A DNA stretch of 64,000 nt from an uncultured Paracoccaceae bacterium (GTDB lineage Bacteria; Pseudomonadota; Alphaproteobacteria; Rhodobacterales; Rhodobacteraceae): assembly GCA_947503175.1 (NCBI GenBank), contig CANNCO010000003.1, positions 193,501-257,500 on the forward strand. The letters run 5' to 3'. Within the stretch, counting starts at the first letter, position 1. Each line of letters starts with the position of its first letter. Made by a program: the position numbers and the translations under genes. Positions 52,665 through 62,415 of the stretch are shown piece after piece. Under the pieces are notes generated by a model. That model did not search any database. It saw only the letters and a list, made by a program, of their open reading frames with translations, and was not told the DNA's origin.

Positions 52665-52819
52665 TTTCGGCTCCTGTCGGCTGGTGTCTCGGGGCAGACT
52701 ACCACAATCGGCTGCGTCGCGCCGTTTCGCGCCGCCGAACAGACGGCAGATGCATTCGATACCGCTCGGAAAGGCCCGGTTGGCATGATCCGGCGGCGGA
52801 TCAAAGGTCGCTCCGATCC

Positions 52820-52849
52820 TTGACCCGATCAAATCTACCGCCCTATTGT
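52820..52849 (+). promoter_or_regulatory. Candidate promoter of the LacI-type regulator
   Basis: TTGACC (52820-52825) and TATTGT (52844-52849) stand 18 bases apart, a fair sigma-70-like pair. The predicted transcript start, near 52856, falls beside the operator at 52858-52871, which fits negative autoregulation. Confidence 0.5.
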
Positions 52850-52857
52850 GAAAAAAA

Positions 52858-52871
52858 TTTACGCGCGGAAA
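52858..52871. promoter_or_regulatory. Operator-like site O0, upstream of the LacI-type gene
   Basis: TTTACGCGCGGAAA differs at one position from the perfect palindrome TTTACGCGCGTAAA that I derive from three sites. It begins two bases after the predicted transcript start of the regulator gene. Confidence 0.6.
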
Positions 52872-52944
52872 GAATACGTCAAATTCTGGTCGCATGTTTC
52901 TGTTGAGACGGGTGTGTCGCCCGGACGGGAGGTTGAGGCTTATC

Positions 52945-53970
52945 GTGAACAAGATCAGGAATATGGAGGAATTCGCCAGTCTCAGCGGTATCTCGCGCCC
53001 GACGGTCTCGAAGTATTTCAACGACCCGTCCAGCGTCCGGCAATCGACACGCGACCGGATCGAAGAGGCGCTGGAGCGTTACGACTATCGTCCGAACATC
53101 TATGCGATGAACCAGAACCGGCGGCTGACAAAGAATATCGGGATCGTCGTTCCGTATCTGGCCGACCCGTTCTTTGCCGAGATCGTCCGGGTGATCGAGC
53201 GACGCTGCATCGATGCCGGATTTTCACCCTCGCTGTTCAGTTCACATGGCGAACAGGCGCTGGAAATTGGCATTCTGGACAACCTTCGGTCCCTCAAACC
53301 GGCTGGCGTGCTGCTTGCGCCGCTTGGCCGCCTGTCCGACAAATCCGCAATCGAGTCGTTCTGCCGCGATGTCCCGACCGTGCTGTTTGACAGCAATATC
53401 GAAGGGATGGGCGAGGCGTTCGTGGGGTCGGACAACTACAGTTTCGTCTCGCAGACCGTGGAGTATCTTCACCGGACCGGCGAACCGCCGTGTTTTTTCG
53501 AGATGCGGAACCCGGCAAACCCGAACGCCAACAAGCGCCGGAAGGCCTATCTGTCGATGATGGAGAAACTGGGACTGGAGCCGCATATCATTCCGGTCGA
53601 GGGCTCCGGCTGGCGATTCGAGGAAATCGGACGGCTGGGCGGCCTGAAGGTGCTCGAAGCCGGGTCGCTGCCCACCAATACAGTGCTTTGCAGCAACGAC
53701 CGTCTGGCCATCGGTTTTCTTTCGGCCTGCTACGAAAAGGGGGTGAAAGTGGGCCGGGACAAGGGGTGCAGCCTCAGGGTGGCGTCCCATGACGATCATC
53801 CGTTTTCGCGGTTCACCTGCCCGTCACTGACAACTGCCGCCCATGATTATACGGCGGTTTCGGACCATGCGGTCGAAACGCTGTTCCGGCTGATCGAAAG
53901 CGGCGGGACCCTTGAAACACGGCAGGAATCGCTGTTTCCGGCACGGCTGATCATGCGGGACTCCGCCTAG
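52945..53970 (+). CDS. LacI-family transcriptional regulator of the polyol operon
   Basis: The 341-residue repressor has an N-terminal helix-turn-helix (residues about 5-25, MEEFASLSGISRPTVSKYF) with a hinge helix near 45-60 (RYDYRPNIYAMNQNR), then a periplasmic-binding-type effector domain from about 65. I take the GTG at 52945 as start; a longer ATG frame at 52894 would add 17 residues ahead of the helix-turn-helix that LacI proteins lack. Given operators ahead of both this gene and smoE, it probably senses a sugar alcohol or product. Confidence 0.93.
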   Translation: MNKIRNMEEFASLSGISRPTVSKYFNDPSSVRQSTRDRIEEALERYDYRPNIYAMNQNRRLTKNIGIVVPYLADPFFAEIVRVIERRCIDAGFSPSLFSSHGEQALEIGILDNLRSLKPAGVLLAPLGRLSDKSAIESFCRDVPTVLFDSNIEGMGEAFVGSDNYSFVSQTVEYLHRTGEPPCFFEMRNPANPNANKRRKAYLSMMEKLGLEPHIIPVEGSGWRFEEIGRLGGLKVLEAGSLPTNTVLCSNDRLAIGFLSACYEKGVKVGRDKGCSLRVASHDDHPFSRFTCPSLTTAAHDYTAVSDHAVETLFRLIESGGTLETRQESLFPARLIMRDSA

Positions 53971-53986
53971 CCGCATGATCTAATTT

Positions 53987-54000
53987 TTAACGCGCGTAAA
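53987..54000. promoter_or_regulatory. Operator-like site O1 ahead of smoE
   Basis: TTAACGCGCGTAAA differs at one position from the consensus TTTACGCGCGTAAA. It lies 16 bases downstream of the regulator gene's stop and 21 bases upstream (start to start) of O2, which is two turns of DNA. Confidence 0.65.
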
Positions 54001-54007
54001 ATTTTTC

Positions 54008-54021
54008 TTGACGCGAGTAAA
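54008..54021. promoter_or_regulatory. Operator-like site O2 overlapping the smoE -35 region
   Basis: TTGACGCGAGTAAA differs from the consensus at two positions. Its first six bases, TTGACG, form a candidate -35 box with TTCACT (54032-54037) as a weak -10, so a bound repressor would cover the promoter. Confidence 0.55.
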
Positions 54022-54072
54022 TCCCATGGTGTTCACTGGAGACAGGTAATCCAACACCAAGGGAGGAATCGG

Positions 54073-55377
54073 ATGCACCTGAGGACCGCACTTTGTGCGG
54101 CGAGTGCGCTTGCGCTCGTCGCCGGCACCGCAGCCGCACAGACCACCGTCACAATCGCCACAGTGAACAACGGCGACATGATCCGGATGCAGGGTCTGAC
54201 GGATGATTTCACGGCGCAGAACCCCGACATCGAACTTGAATGGGTCACCCTTGAAGAGAACGTGCTGCGCCAGCGCGTGACACAGGACATCGCCACCAAG
54301 GGCGGCCAGTTCGACGTGCTGACGATCGGCATGTACGAAACCCCGATCTGGGCGGCGCAGGACTGGCTTGTTCCGCTTGACGATCTGGGCGCCGATTACG
54401 ACGCCGACGACATCCTGCCCGCCATGCGGGCCGGCCTGTCCTACAACGATACGCTCTATGCCGCGCCCTTCTATGGCGAAAGCTCGATGGTCATGTATCG
54501 CACCGATCTGATGGAAGCGGCGGGGCTGGAAATGCCCGATGCGCCGACGTGGGAGTTCATCGGCGAGGCTGCCCGGGCGATGACCGACAAGGATAACGAG
54601 ATCTATGGGATCTGCCTGCGGGGCAAGGCCGGCTGGGGTGAGAACATGGCGTTCATCACCACCGTCGCCAACTCGTTCGGGGCGCGCTGGTTCGACGAGA
54701 ACTGGACGCCGCAACTCGACAGCCCGGAATGGAACGAGGCGGTCAACTTCTACTACAACCTGATGCAGGATGCGGGCCCTCCGGGCGCCTCGACGAACGG
54801 CTTCAACGAAAATCTTGCGCTGTTCCAGCAAGGCAAGTGCGGGATGTGGATCGATGCTACCGTCGCCGCATCCTTCGTGACCAACCCCAGCGATTCGACG
54901 GTGGCCGACAAAGTGGGCTTTGCCCTTGCGCCGGATACCGGCAAGGGCAAGCGGGCGAACTGGCTCTGGGCCTGGGCGCTGGCGGTTCCGGCTGGATCGG
55001 ACGCCACCGACGCGGCGAAAAAGTTCATCGCATGGGCAACGTCAAAGGAATATCTGGCGCTCGTTGCAGAGAACGAAGGTTGGGCCAATGTCCCGCCGGG
55101 CAGCCGGACCTCGCTTTACGAGAACCCGGAATACGCCCAGGTGCCTTTCGCGCAGATGACGCTTGATTCGATCAACGCGGCGGACCCGAACAACCCGACG
55201 GTCGATCCCGTGCCCTATGTCGGCATCCAATATGTCGCCATTCCCGAATGGGCCGGTATCGGCACCCTTGCGGGGCAGGAGTTCTCGGCCATGCTGGCGG
55301 GTCAGCAGACGCCGGACGAGGCGCTGGAAAAAGCGCAGGCGCTGGTGACTGACGAAATGGAAGCCGCAGGTTACTGA
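54073..55377 (+). CDS. smoE: Polyol ABC transporter substrate-binding protein
   Basis: The 434-residue protein has a signal peptide (about residues 1-22, ending TAAAQ) and belongs to the extracellular solute-binding family 1. Conserved segments are FYGESSMVMYRTDLMEAAGL and TWEFIGEAARAMTD. In Rhodobacter sphaeroides the order smoE-F-G-K-S-mtlK encodes sorbitol/mannitol uptake and oxidation, and the same order is here, so a hexitol substrate is likely. A hairpin follows its stop. A good GGGAGGA site stands ahead. Confidence 0.9.
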   Translation: MHLRTALCAASALALVAGTAAAQTTVTIATVNNGDMIRMQGLTDDFTAQNPDIELEWVTLEENVLRQRVTQDIATKGGQFDVLTIGMYETPIWAAQDWLVPLDDLGADYDADDILPAMRAGLSYNDTLYAAPFYGESSMVMYRTDLMEAAGLEMPDAPTWEFIGEAARAMTDKDNEIYGICLRGKAGWGENMAFITTVANSFGARWFDENWTPQLDSPEWNEAVNFYYNLMQDAGPPGASTNGFNENLALFQQGKCGMWIDATVAASFVTNPSDSTVADKVGFALAPDTGKGKRANWLWAWALAVPAGSDATDAAKKFIAWATSKEYLALVAENEGWANVPPGSRTSLYENPEYAQVPFAQMTLDSINAADPNNPTVDPVPYVGIQYVAIPEWAGIGTLAGQEFSAMLAGQQTPDEALEKAQALVTDEMEAAGY

Positions 55378-55387
55378 GGCTCCCTGT

Positions 55388-55415
55388 CCGGGGGGCGGCT
55401 CCGGCTGCCCTCCGG
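55388..55415 (+). promoter_or_regulatory. Intercistronic hairpin between smoE and smoF
   Basis: CCGGGGGGCGGC, loop TCCG, GCTGCCCTCCGG form a 12-bp stem with two G-U wobbles, starting 11 bases after the smoE stop and followed by CTCTTT. Such hairpins after binding-protein genes often protect the upstream mRNA and reduce expression of the membrane genes, which are needed in smaller amounts. It may also act as a weak terminator. Confidence 0.65.
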
Positions 55416-55488
55416 CTCTTTACTCCAATCACATTTCCGAGTTCGGTCGAACGGCCGCGGTTCTCTGGTTTCCGCGAGGAGAGATGTA

Positions 55489-56355
55489 ATGGCCACCCAG
55501 CATTCCCGATCCGCCGCCCGCCTGATGATGGCGCCCGCCGTCATCCTGCTTCTGGGGTGGATGCTCGTCCCGCTGACGATGACGCTTTATTTCTCGTTCA
55601 AGCGCTACCTGCCGCTCAGGGGCGGTGATCAGGGCTGGGTCGGTTTCGAGAACTATGTTCGGTTCGTCACCTCGTCGGCCTTCTGGCCATCGGTGCAGGC
55701 CACGCTGATCATCGTCGGCGGCGTCCTTTTGATCACCGTCATCTTTGGCGTCCTTCTTGCGCTTCTTCTGGATCAGCCGATGTGGGGGCAGGGGATCGTC
55801 CGCATCCTCGTGATCGCCCCGTTCTTTGTGATGCCCACGGTGTCCGCCCTGGTCTGGAAGAACATGTTCATGGATCCGGTGAACGGGCTTTTAGCGCATC
55901 TCCTGGAGTTCGTCGGCCTGACCCCCGTGGAATGGCTGAGCCAGGCGCCCATGACATCGATCATCATGATCGTCTCGTGGCAATGGCTGCCCTTTGCGAC
56001 GTTGATCCTGCTGACCGCGATCCAGTCGCTTGACAGCGAACAGCTGGAAGCGGCCGAGATGGACGGTGCCCCGCCGCTCGCGCGTTTCGGCTTTATCATC
56101 CTGCCGCATCTGGCGCGCGCGATCACCATCGTGGTGCTGATCCAGACGATCTTTCTGCTCGCGATCTTTGCCGAGATTTTCGTCACCACCCAGGGGTCGT
56201 TCGGCACCCGGACGCTGACCTACCTGATCTATCAGCGCGTGCTGGAAAGCCAGAATGTCGGCCTTGGCTCGGCGGGCGGCATCTATGCGGTCATCCTCGC
56301 CAACATCATCGCGCTCTTCCTGATGCGCATCGTCGGCAAGAACCTCGATGCGTAA
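55489..56355 (+). CDS. smoF: Polyol ABC transporter permease SmoF
   Basis: The 288-residue MalF-type permease has six helices and the cytoplasmic EAA loop (EAAEMDGAPPLARFGFIILP) that contacts the ATPase. It starts at ATG 55489 with a GAGGAGAG site. It is the first of two membrane subunits for the hexitol system. Confidence 0.92.
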   Translation: MATQHSRSAARLMMAPAVILLLGWMLVPLTMTLYFSFKRYLPLRGGDQGWVGFENYVRFVTSSAFWPSVQATLIIVGGVLLITVIFGVLLALLLDQPMWGQGIVRILVIAPFFVMPTVSALVWKNMFMDPVNGLLAHLLEFVGLTPVEWLSQAPMTSIIMIVSWQWLPFATLILLTAIQSLDSEQLEAAEMDGAPPLARFGFIILPHLARAITIVVLIQTIFLLAIFAEIFVTTQGSFGTRTLTYLIYQRVLESQNVGLGSAGGIYAVILANIIALFLMRIVGKNLDA

Positions 56356-56389
56356 GGCAGCGACATACCGCGCCCCGGCCGAAACAGAG

Positions 56390-56410
56390 GTCCCGGATCA
56401 GGTCCGGGAC
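56390..56410. repeat. REP-like palindrome, copy 2
   Basis: The arms GTCCCGGA and TCCGGGAC flank TCAGG in the 74-base gap between smoF and smoG. Only the central base differs from the copy at 43347-43367. In the transcript it can form a hairpin that would alter smoG stability or translation. Confidence 0.75.
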
Positions 56411-56429
56411 GGCGGAAGGAGAAACTGAC

Positions 56430-57260
56430 ATGGCACGTTCGGTCACAACCCGCCGCAAAGCGATCAACACCGTCATCGCCTGGGGCATCGGCCTTTTGAT
56501 CTTTTTCCCGATCCTCTGGACGATTCTGACAAGCTTCAAGACCGAGGCCACGGCCATCGCGGACCCGCCGGTTTTCCTGTTCTTCGACTGGACGCTCGAA
56601 AACTACTCGGTCGTGCAGGAACGCTCTGACTACATGCGGTTTCTATGGAATTCGGTTATTATCGCGGGCGGCTCGACCCTGCTTGGCATCATCATCGCCG
56701 TGCCCGCCGCATGGTCCATGGCCTTCGTGCCCTCGCGACGCACAAAGGACATCCTGCTCTGGATGCTGTCGACCAAGATGCTGCCGGCGGTCGGTGTGCT
56801 CTATCCGATCTATCTGATCTTCATCGAACTGGGGCTTCTGGATACCCGGATCGGTCTGACCATCGTCCTAATGCTGATCAACCTGCCGATCATCGTCTGG
56901 ATGCTTTACACCTATTTCCGCGAAATCCCCGGTGAGATCCTCGAGGCGGCCCGGATGGACGGCGCAACGCTGCGCGAGGAAATCCTTTATGTGCTCACGC
57001 CCATGGCGGTGCCCGGCATCGCCTCGACCATCCTTCTGAACTTCATCCTCGCCTGGAACGAGGCGTTCTGGACGCTGAACCTGACCGCCGCCAAGGCCGC
57101 CCCGCTTACCGCCTTCATCGCCAGCTATTCCAGCCCCGAGGGGCTTTTCTACGCCAAGCTTTCCGCCGCCTCGACCATGGCCATCGCCCCGATCCTGATC
57201 CTTGGCTGGTTCAGCCAGAAACAGCTCGTGCGCGGCCTCACCTTCGGCGCGGTCAAATAA
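56430..57260 (+). CDS. smoG: Polyol ABC transporter permease SmoG
   Basis: The 276-residue MalG-type permease has six helices and the EAA loop EAARMDGATLREEILYVLTP. It pairs with SmoF and is followed 12 bases later by smoK. GGAAGGAGAA precedes the ATG. Confidence 0.92.
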   Translation: MARSVTTRRKAINTVIAWGIGLLIFFPILWTILTSFKTEATAIADPPVFLFFDWTLENYSVVQERSDYMRFLWNSVIIAGGSTLLGIIIAVPAAWSMAFVPSRRTKDILLWMLSTKMLPAVGVLYPIYLIFIELGLLDTRIGLTIVLMLINLPIIVWMLYTYFREIPGEILEAARMDGATLREEILYVLTPMAVPGIASTILLNFILAWNEAFWTLNLTAAKAAPLTAFIASYSSPEGLFYAKLSAASTMAIAPILILGWFSQKQLVRGLTFGAVK

Positions 57261-57272
57261 GGGAACCGACAT

Positions 57273-58273
<1,001 letters not shown>

Positions 58274-58277
<4 letters not shown>

Positions 58278-59047
58278 TGCGGCTGGACGGGAAGACGGCG
58301 CTGATCACCGGCGCTGCGCGCGGCATCGGGCTGGCCTTTGCCCGTGCCTATGTGCGCGAGGGCGCCCGTGTCGCACTGGCCGATATCGATATCGGGCGCG
58401 CGCGCGCGTCAGCGGACGAAATCGGCGACGCGGCCATCGCCGTCGAAATGGACGTGACGCAGCAGGACAGCATTGATCGGGCCGTCGGGAAAACGGTCGA
58501 TGCGCTGGGACGGATCGATATTCTTATCAACAATGCCGCTATCTTTACGGCGGCACCGATAGCCGAAATCACGCGCGGCGACTATCAGCGGGTTTTCGAC
58601 ATCAACGTTGCGGGCACGCTCTTCACCCTGCAAGCCGTTGCGCGCCACATGATCGAACGCGGCGAGGGCGGCAAGATCATCAACATGGCCAGTCAGGCCG
58701 GTCGCCGCGGGGAAGCGCTGGTCGCCGTCTATTGCGCCAGCAAGGCCGCCATCATCAGCCTGACGCAGTCGGCGGCTCTGAACCTGATCGAGCATGGCAT
58801 CAACGTGAACGCCATCGCCCCGGGCGTCGTCGACGGCGAACACTGGGACGGGGTCGATGCGTTCTTCGCGAAATACGAGGGCAAGGCGCCGGGCCAGAAG
58901 AAACGGGAGGTCGGCGAAGCCGTGCCTTACGGGCGGATGGGAACCGCAGAGGATCTGACCGGCATGGCGGTCTTTCTGGCCAGCAGCGAGGCCGATTACA
59001 TCGTTGCGCAGACCTATAATGTCGACGGTGGCCAATGGATGAGCTGA
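58274..59047 (+). CDS. smoS: Sorbitol dehydrogenase (SDR), SmoS
   Basis: The 257-residue short-chain dehydrogenase has the NAD loop TGAARGIG (residues 12-19), NNAAIF, the active site with [12 protein letters not shown], and Y153/K157 in YCASKAA. In Rhodobacter the matching enzyme oxidises sorbitol to fructose (and galactitol to tagatose). It stands between smoK and mtlK, with a 13-nt overlap with mtlK. Confidence 0.92.
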
Positions 59048-60513
59048 TCCCGTTGTCGCTTGCCACGCTCGACAGGTTACCGAAAGACATCCGCCGTCCG
59101 GATTACGACCGTTCCGCATTAAACGCCGGCATCGTCCATATCGGATTGGGAAACTTCCACCGCGCCCATCAGGCGTGGTATCTGCACTGCCTGTTTCAGA
59201 AGGGTCTCTGCCGGGACTGGGCCATCATCGGCGCGGGCGTCAGGCTGAACGACGTGGCGCAGCGTGAAAACCTGAAAGCACAGGACTATCTGACGACGCT
59301 GATCGAGCTGGACCCGTCGGGCATATCGGCGGAAGTCATCGGATCCATGATCGGATATGTGCCGATCGAAGACGACAATGCGGCCCTGATCGCCCGGATG
59401 GCCGACCCGGCGATCCGCATCGTTTCGCTGACCGTGACCGAAGGCGGCTATTTCATCGACCCGGCCAGTGGTGGCTTCGATGCCAGACATCCCGATATCC
59501 GCCACGATGCGGCGAACCCAGACAAACCCCGCACCGCCTTTGGCGCAATGGTCGCGGCCCTGCGTCAGCGCCGCGACAACGGTTCGGGACCGTTCACCGG
59601 CCAAAGCTGCGACAATCTTCAGGCGAACGGCCGGATTCTGCGGCAGACGGTCGTCTCACTGGCCCGGATGACCGACCCGGAGCTTGCGGCATGGATCGAC
59701 GGAACCTGCAGTTTCCCCAACTCGATGGTCGATTGCATCGTACCCGCGACAGGACCGGCCGAACTGAATCTCGCGCGCAGTCTCGGTATCGACGACCGCG
59801 CTCCGGTGACCCACGAAGGCTTTCGCCAATGGGTGATCGAAGACGATTTCTGCGCCGGGCGGCCCGACTGGGACCGGGCAGGTGCGGTTTTTTCGGATCG
59901 GGTCCACGATTACGAGGCGATGAAACTGCGCGTTCTGAACGCCGGTCACCAGATCCTTGCGAATGTGGGCGAGGTGCTGTCGCTTGGCACGATTTCGGAA
60001 TGCATGGCCCATCCGCTTATCGCTCCGATGTTCAGCAAGGTGCAACGAGATGAAATCGTGCCGCATATCAAACCGACACCCGGCGTCGCGCCTTTGGACT
60101 ATGTAGATCTTGTATCGCGCCGCTTCGCGAATCCCTGCGTCGTCGACACCACGCGCCGGGTGGCGTTCGACGGCTCGTCCCGACATACGGGTTTCGTCCT
60201 GCCGACGATCCGCGATGCGCTTGTCAGCGGTGCGCCGATTGCCGGGCTTGCATTGGTCGAGGCGCTTTGGGCCCGGATGTGTTACGGCATCCGCGAAGAC
60301 GGCTCGGCCATCGACCCCAACGACCCCCATTGGGACACGTTGAGGATTACCGCCCGAGCGGCGAAGGACCGCCCTGAAACCTGGCTTGAACAGCGCCAGT
60401 TCTATGGTGATCTGGGCGAAAATGCCGACTTTGGCGATGCGTTTTCAAAATCGCTCTCGGAGATCTGGTCGGATGGCTGCGAAGCGGCCCTGAAGACATA
60501 TCTGGCGAACTGA
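59035..60513 (+). CDS. mtlK: Mannitol 2-dehydrogenase
   Basis: The 492-residue polyol-specific long-chain dehydrogenase converts mannitol to fructose with NAD. Motifs: HIGLGNFHRAHQ (residues 35-46) for the cofactor and the catalytic lysine K297 in MKLRVLNAGHQ, followed by ANVGEVLSLG. The length matches the family. Both dehydrogenases feed fructose; a fructokinase is not in the window. Confidence 0.95.
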   Translation: MDELIPLSLATLDRLPKDIRRPDYDRSALNAGIVHIGLGNFHRAHQAWYLHCLFQKGLCRDWAIIGAGVRLNDVAQRENLKAQDYLTTLIELDPSGISAEVIGSMIGYVPIEDDNAALIARMADPAIRIVSLTVTEGGYFIDPASGGFDARHPDIRHDAANPDKPRTAFGAMVAALRQRRDNGSGPFTGQSCDNLQANGRILRQTVVSLARMTDPELAAWIDGTCSFPNSMVDCIVPATGPAELNLARSLGIDDRAPVTHEGFRQWVIEDDFCAGRPDWDRAGAVFSDRVHDYEAMKLRVLNAGHQILANVGEVLSLGTISECMAHPLIAPMFSKVQRDEIVPHIKPTPGVAPLDYVDLVSRRFANPCVVDTTRRVAFDGSSRHTGFVLPTIRDALVSGAPIAGLALVEALWARMCYGIREDGSAIDPNDPHWDTLRITARAAKDRPETWLEQRQFYGDLGENADFGDAFSKSLSEIWSDGCEAALKTYLAN

Positions 60514-60707
60514 TCCGGCCATCCACGGCATTCCGGCAAGTGGATAGCCCGACCCCAATCCCGACCTCTATCGCAGGCTGACCGACAGCGCTTTTTGCGC
60601 GATGCATCCCCATTCAAATCCATAATCAGGGTGCTAAACCTGCCTCGAACGAGCACAGGATCGAAGACAATCATGTGCCGGAATGAGCGTCGGAGCATCA
60701 GCCCACA

Positions 60708-60731
60708 CACCATCACGAACCGGTGATGGTG
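60708..60731. promoter_or_regulatory. Inverted repeat ahead of the orphan binding protein
   Basis: CACCATCAC and GTGATGGTG form a perfect 9-bp stem with a 6-base loop, starting 86 bases ahead of the ATG at 60794. It could be an operator or an mRNA hairpin; no T-run follows. Confidence 0.45.
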
Positions 60732-60793
60732 CTTGCCTCGTCTGCGACCGCCTGCCACACCCGGGACGAATAACCGAGATCAGGGAGACTACG

Positions 60794-62362
60794 ATGATCC
60801 GCGCCGCCGCCACCGCACTTTTCGCGACAACACTTCTCGCATCCGCAGCGCATGCCGCCGAATTCCGCTGGGCCGGCACCACGGACCCGCAAACGCTGGA
60901 CCCGCACGCGGTGAACTCCGCCCCGGTCCTTGGCTTTCTGAACAATGTCTACGAAGGCCTCGTGCGCCGCGGCAAGGACATGACAGTCGAACCCGCGCTT
61001 GCAACTGCATGGGAACCCATCGGCGATGGCGAAGGCTGGCGGTTCACGCTGCGTCAGGGTGTAACGTTTCAGGATGGCAGCGATTTCACCGCCGAAGACG
61101 TGCTGTTCTCCTACGAACGCGCCTCGGCGGAGGAAAGCGACACCCGGTCGTGGTTCGCCCCCGTTTCCGACGTGATAGTTGTCGACGATTTCACGGTCGA
61201 CATCATGACCTCTGCGCCGAACCCGATCTTCCCGGATTCCATCGCGAACTGGATGATCATGGATGCAGGCTGGGCCGCCGCCAACGGCACCGAACGTCCC
61301 GACAAGGAAAACGGCAACTACGCGACGCTGAGCGCGAACGGCACCGGCGCATTCCGGGTCACTGAACGCCAGCCCGGCCTGCAAACGGTGCTGGAGCCTT
61401 TCGAGGGATGGTGGGGCAGGCCAGAACACAACATCACAAGAGCCATCTTCACCCCGATCCAGAATTCGGCCACCGCAGTCGCGGCGCTTCTTTCGGGCGA
61501 TGTGGACATGATCAACCCGGTGCCGATCCAGGACGCCGAGCGCCTGTCGCAATCCGATGGCGTGCAGGTCATTCAGGGGATCGAGGCCCGCGTGATCATG
61601 CTGGGTTTCGCCCATGACCACGAGGTGCTGAAATACGGCGGCAATGCGGGCGACCCGAACCCGTTCGCCGACGCCCGCGTGCGGAACGCCGTGGCCCATG
61701 CGGTCAACGTCCCCGCGATCCTGCAGACGATCATGCGCGGCAATGCCGAGCCGGCCAGCCAACTGGTTTCGCCCGCCATGCGCGGATATTCAGCGGCGAA
61801 TGCGGACCGTCCCGCCTATGATCCTGACCGGGCGCGCGAACTGCTGGCCGAAGCAGGCTATGCCGACGGGTTCTCCTTCGGTCTGAAATGCCCCAATGAC
61901 CGCTATCTGAACGACGAAGCCGTCTGTCAGGCCGTGGTCGGTATGCTGGCGCAGGTCGGTATCGAAGCACAGCTTGATGCGATGCCCGTCTCGAACTACT
62001 GGCCGGAACTGCGCGCCGACAATTTCGACATGTACCTTCTGGGCTGGTCGCCCGGCACGTTTGATGCCGAACATCCCGTCCGCTTCCTCGCCTCGACGCC
62101 GAACGAGGAAAAACGGCTGGGATCATGGAACTTCGGTGGCTACTCGAACGCCCGCGTCGACGAGCTTCTGCCGATGATCCAGTCCGAGATCGACGAGACC
62201 AAGCGTCAGGCGATGCTGAATGAGGTCGCAGGCATCCTGCAGGACGAAGCCGCCTATGTGACGATGTATGTCCAGCCGCTTGTCTGGGGCGCGAAGTCGA
62301 ATATCGCGTTGACCCAGCGTCCCGACAACTTTTTCATCCTGCGCTGGGTGACCGTGAACTAA
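60794..62362 (+). CDS. Peptide/nickel-type ABC substrate-binding protein, orphan
   Basis: The 522-residue protein has a signal peptide (about residues 1-21, ending AHA) and the SBP family 5 pattern: RWAGTTDPQTLDPHAVNSA, TWRF-like RFTLRQGVTFQDGSDFTAEDV and WSPGTFDAEHP near the end. The substrate may be a peptide or other compound. No permease or ATPase gene lies next to it, so it must use transporter parts coded elsewhere. A palindromic hairpin at 60708-60731 (CACCATCAC / GTGATGGTG) stands in its leader; the rest of 60514-60793 holds no gene. Confidence 0.9.
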   Translation: MIRAAATALFATTLLASAAHAAEFRWAGTTDPQTLDPHAVNSAPVLGFLNNVYEGLVRRGKDMTVEPALATAWEPIGDGEGWRFTLRQGVTFQDGSDFTAEDVLFSYERASAEESDTRSWFAPVSDVIVVDDFTVDIMTSAPNPIFPDSIANWMIMDAGWAAANGTERPDKENGNYATLSANGTGAFRVTERQPGLQTVLEPFEGWWGRPEHNITRAIFTPIQNSATAVAALLSGDVDMINPVPIQDAERLSQSDGVQVIQGIEARVIMLGFAHDHEVLKYGGNAGDPNPFADARVRNAVAHAVNVPAILQTIMRGNAEPASQLVSPAMRGYSAANADRPAYDPDRARELLAEAGYADGFSFGLKCPNDRYLNDEAVCQAVVGMLAQVGIEAQLDAMPVSNYWPELRADNFDMYLLGWSPGTFDAEHPVRFLASTPNEEKRLGSWNFGGYSNARVDELLPMIQSEIDETKRQAMLNEVAGILQDEAAYVTMYVQPLVWGAKSNIALTQRPDNFFILRWVTVN

Positions 62363-62390
62363 GGCGTTTTCCGCAGGAATAGACACTGAA

Positions 62391-62415
62391 CGCCGCCTCG
62401 GCCCCTGGGGCGGCG
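62391..62415. terminator. Possible hairpin between convergent genes
   Basis: CGCCGCC and GGCGGCG form a 7-bp GC stem with 11 bases between the arms, starting 28 bases after the binding-protein stop and just before the stop of the next gene on the other strand. It lacks a T-run, so termination would be inefficient or depend on Rho. Confidence 0.4.
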
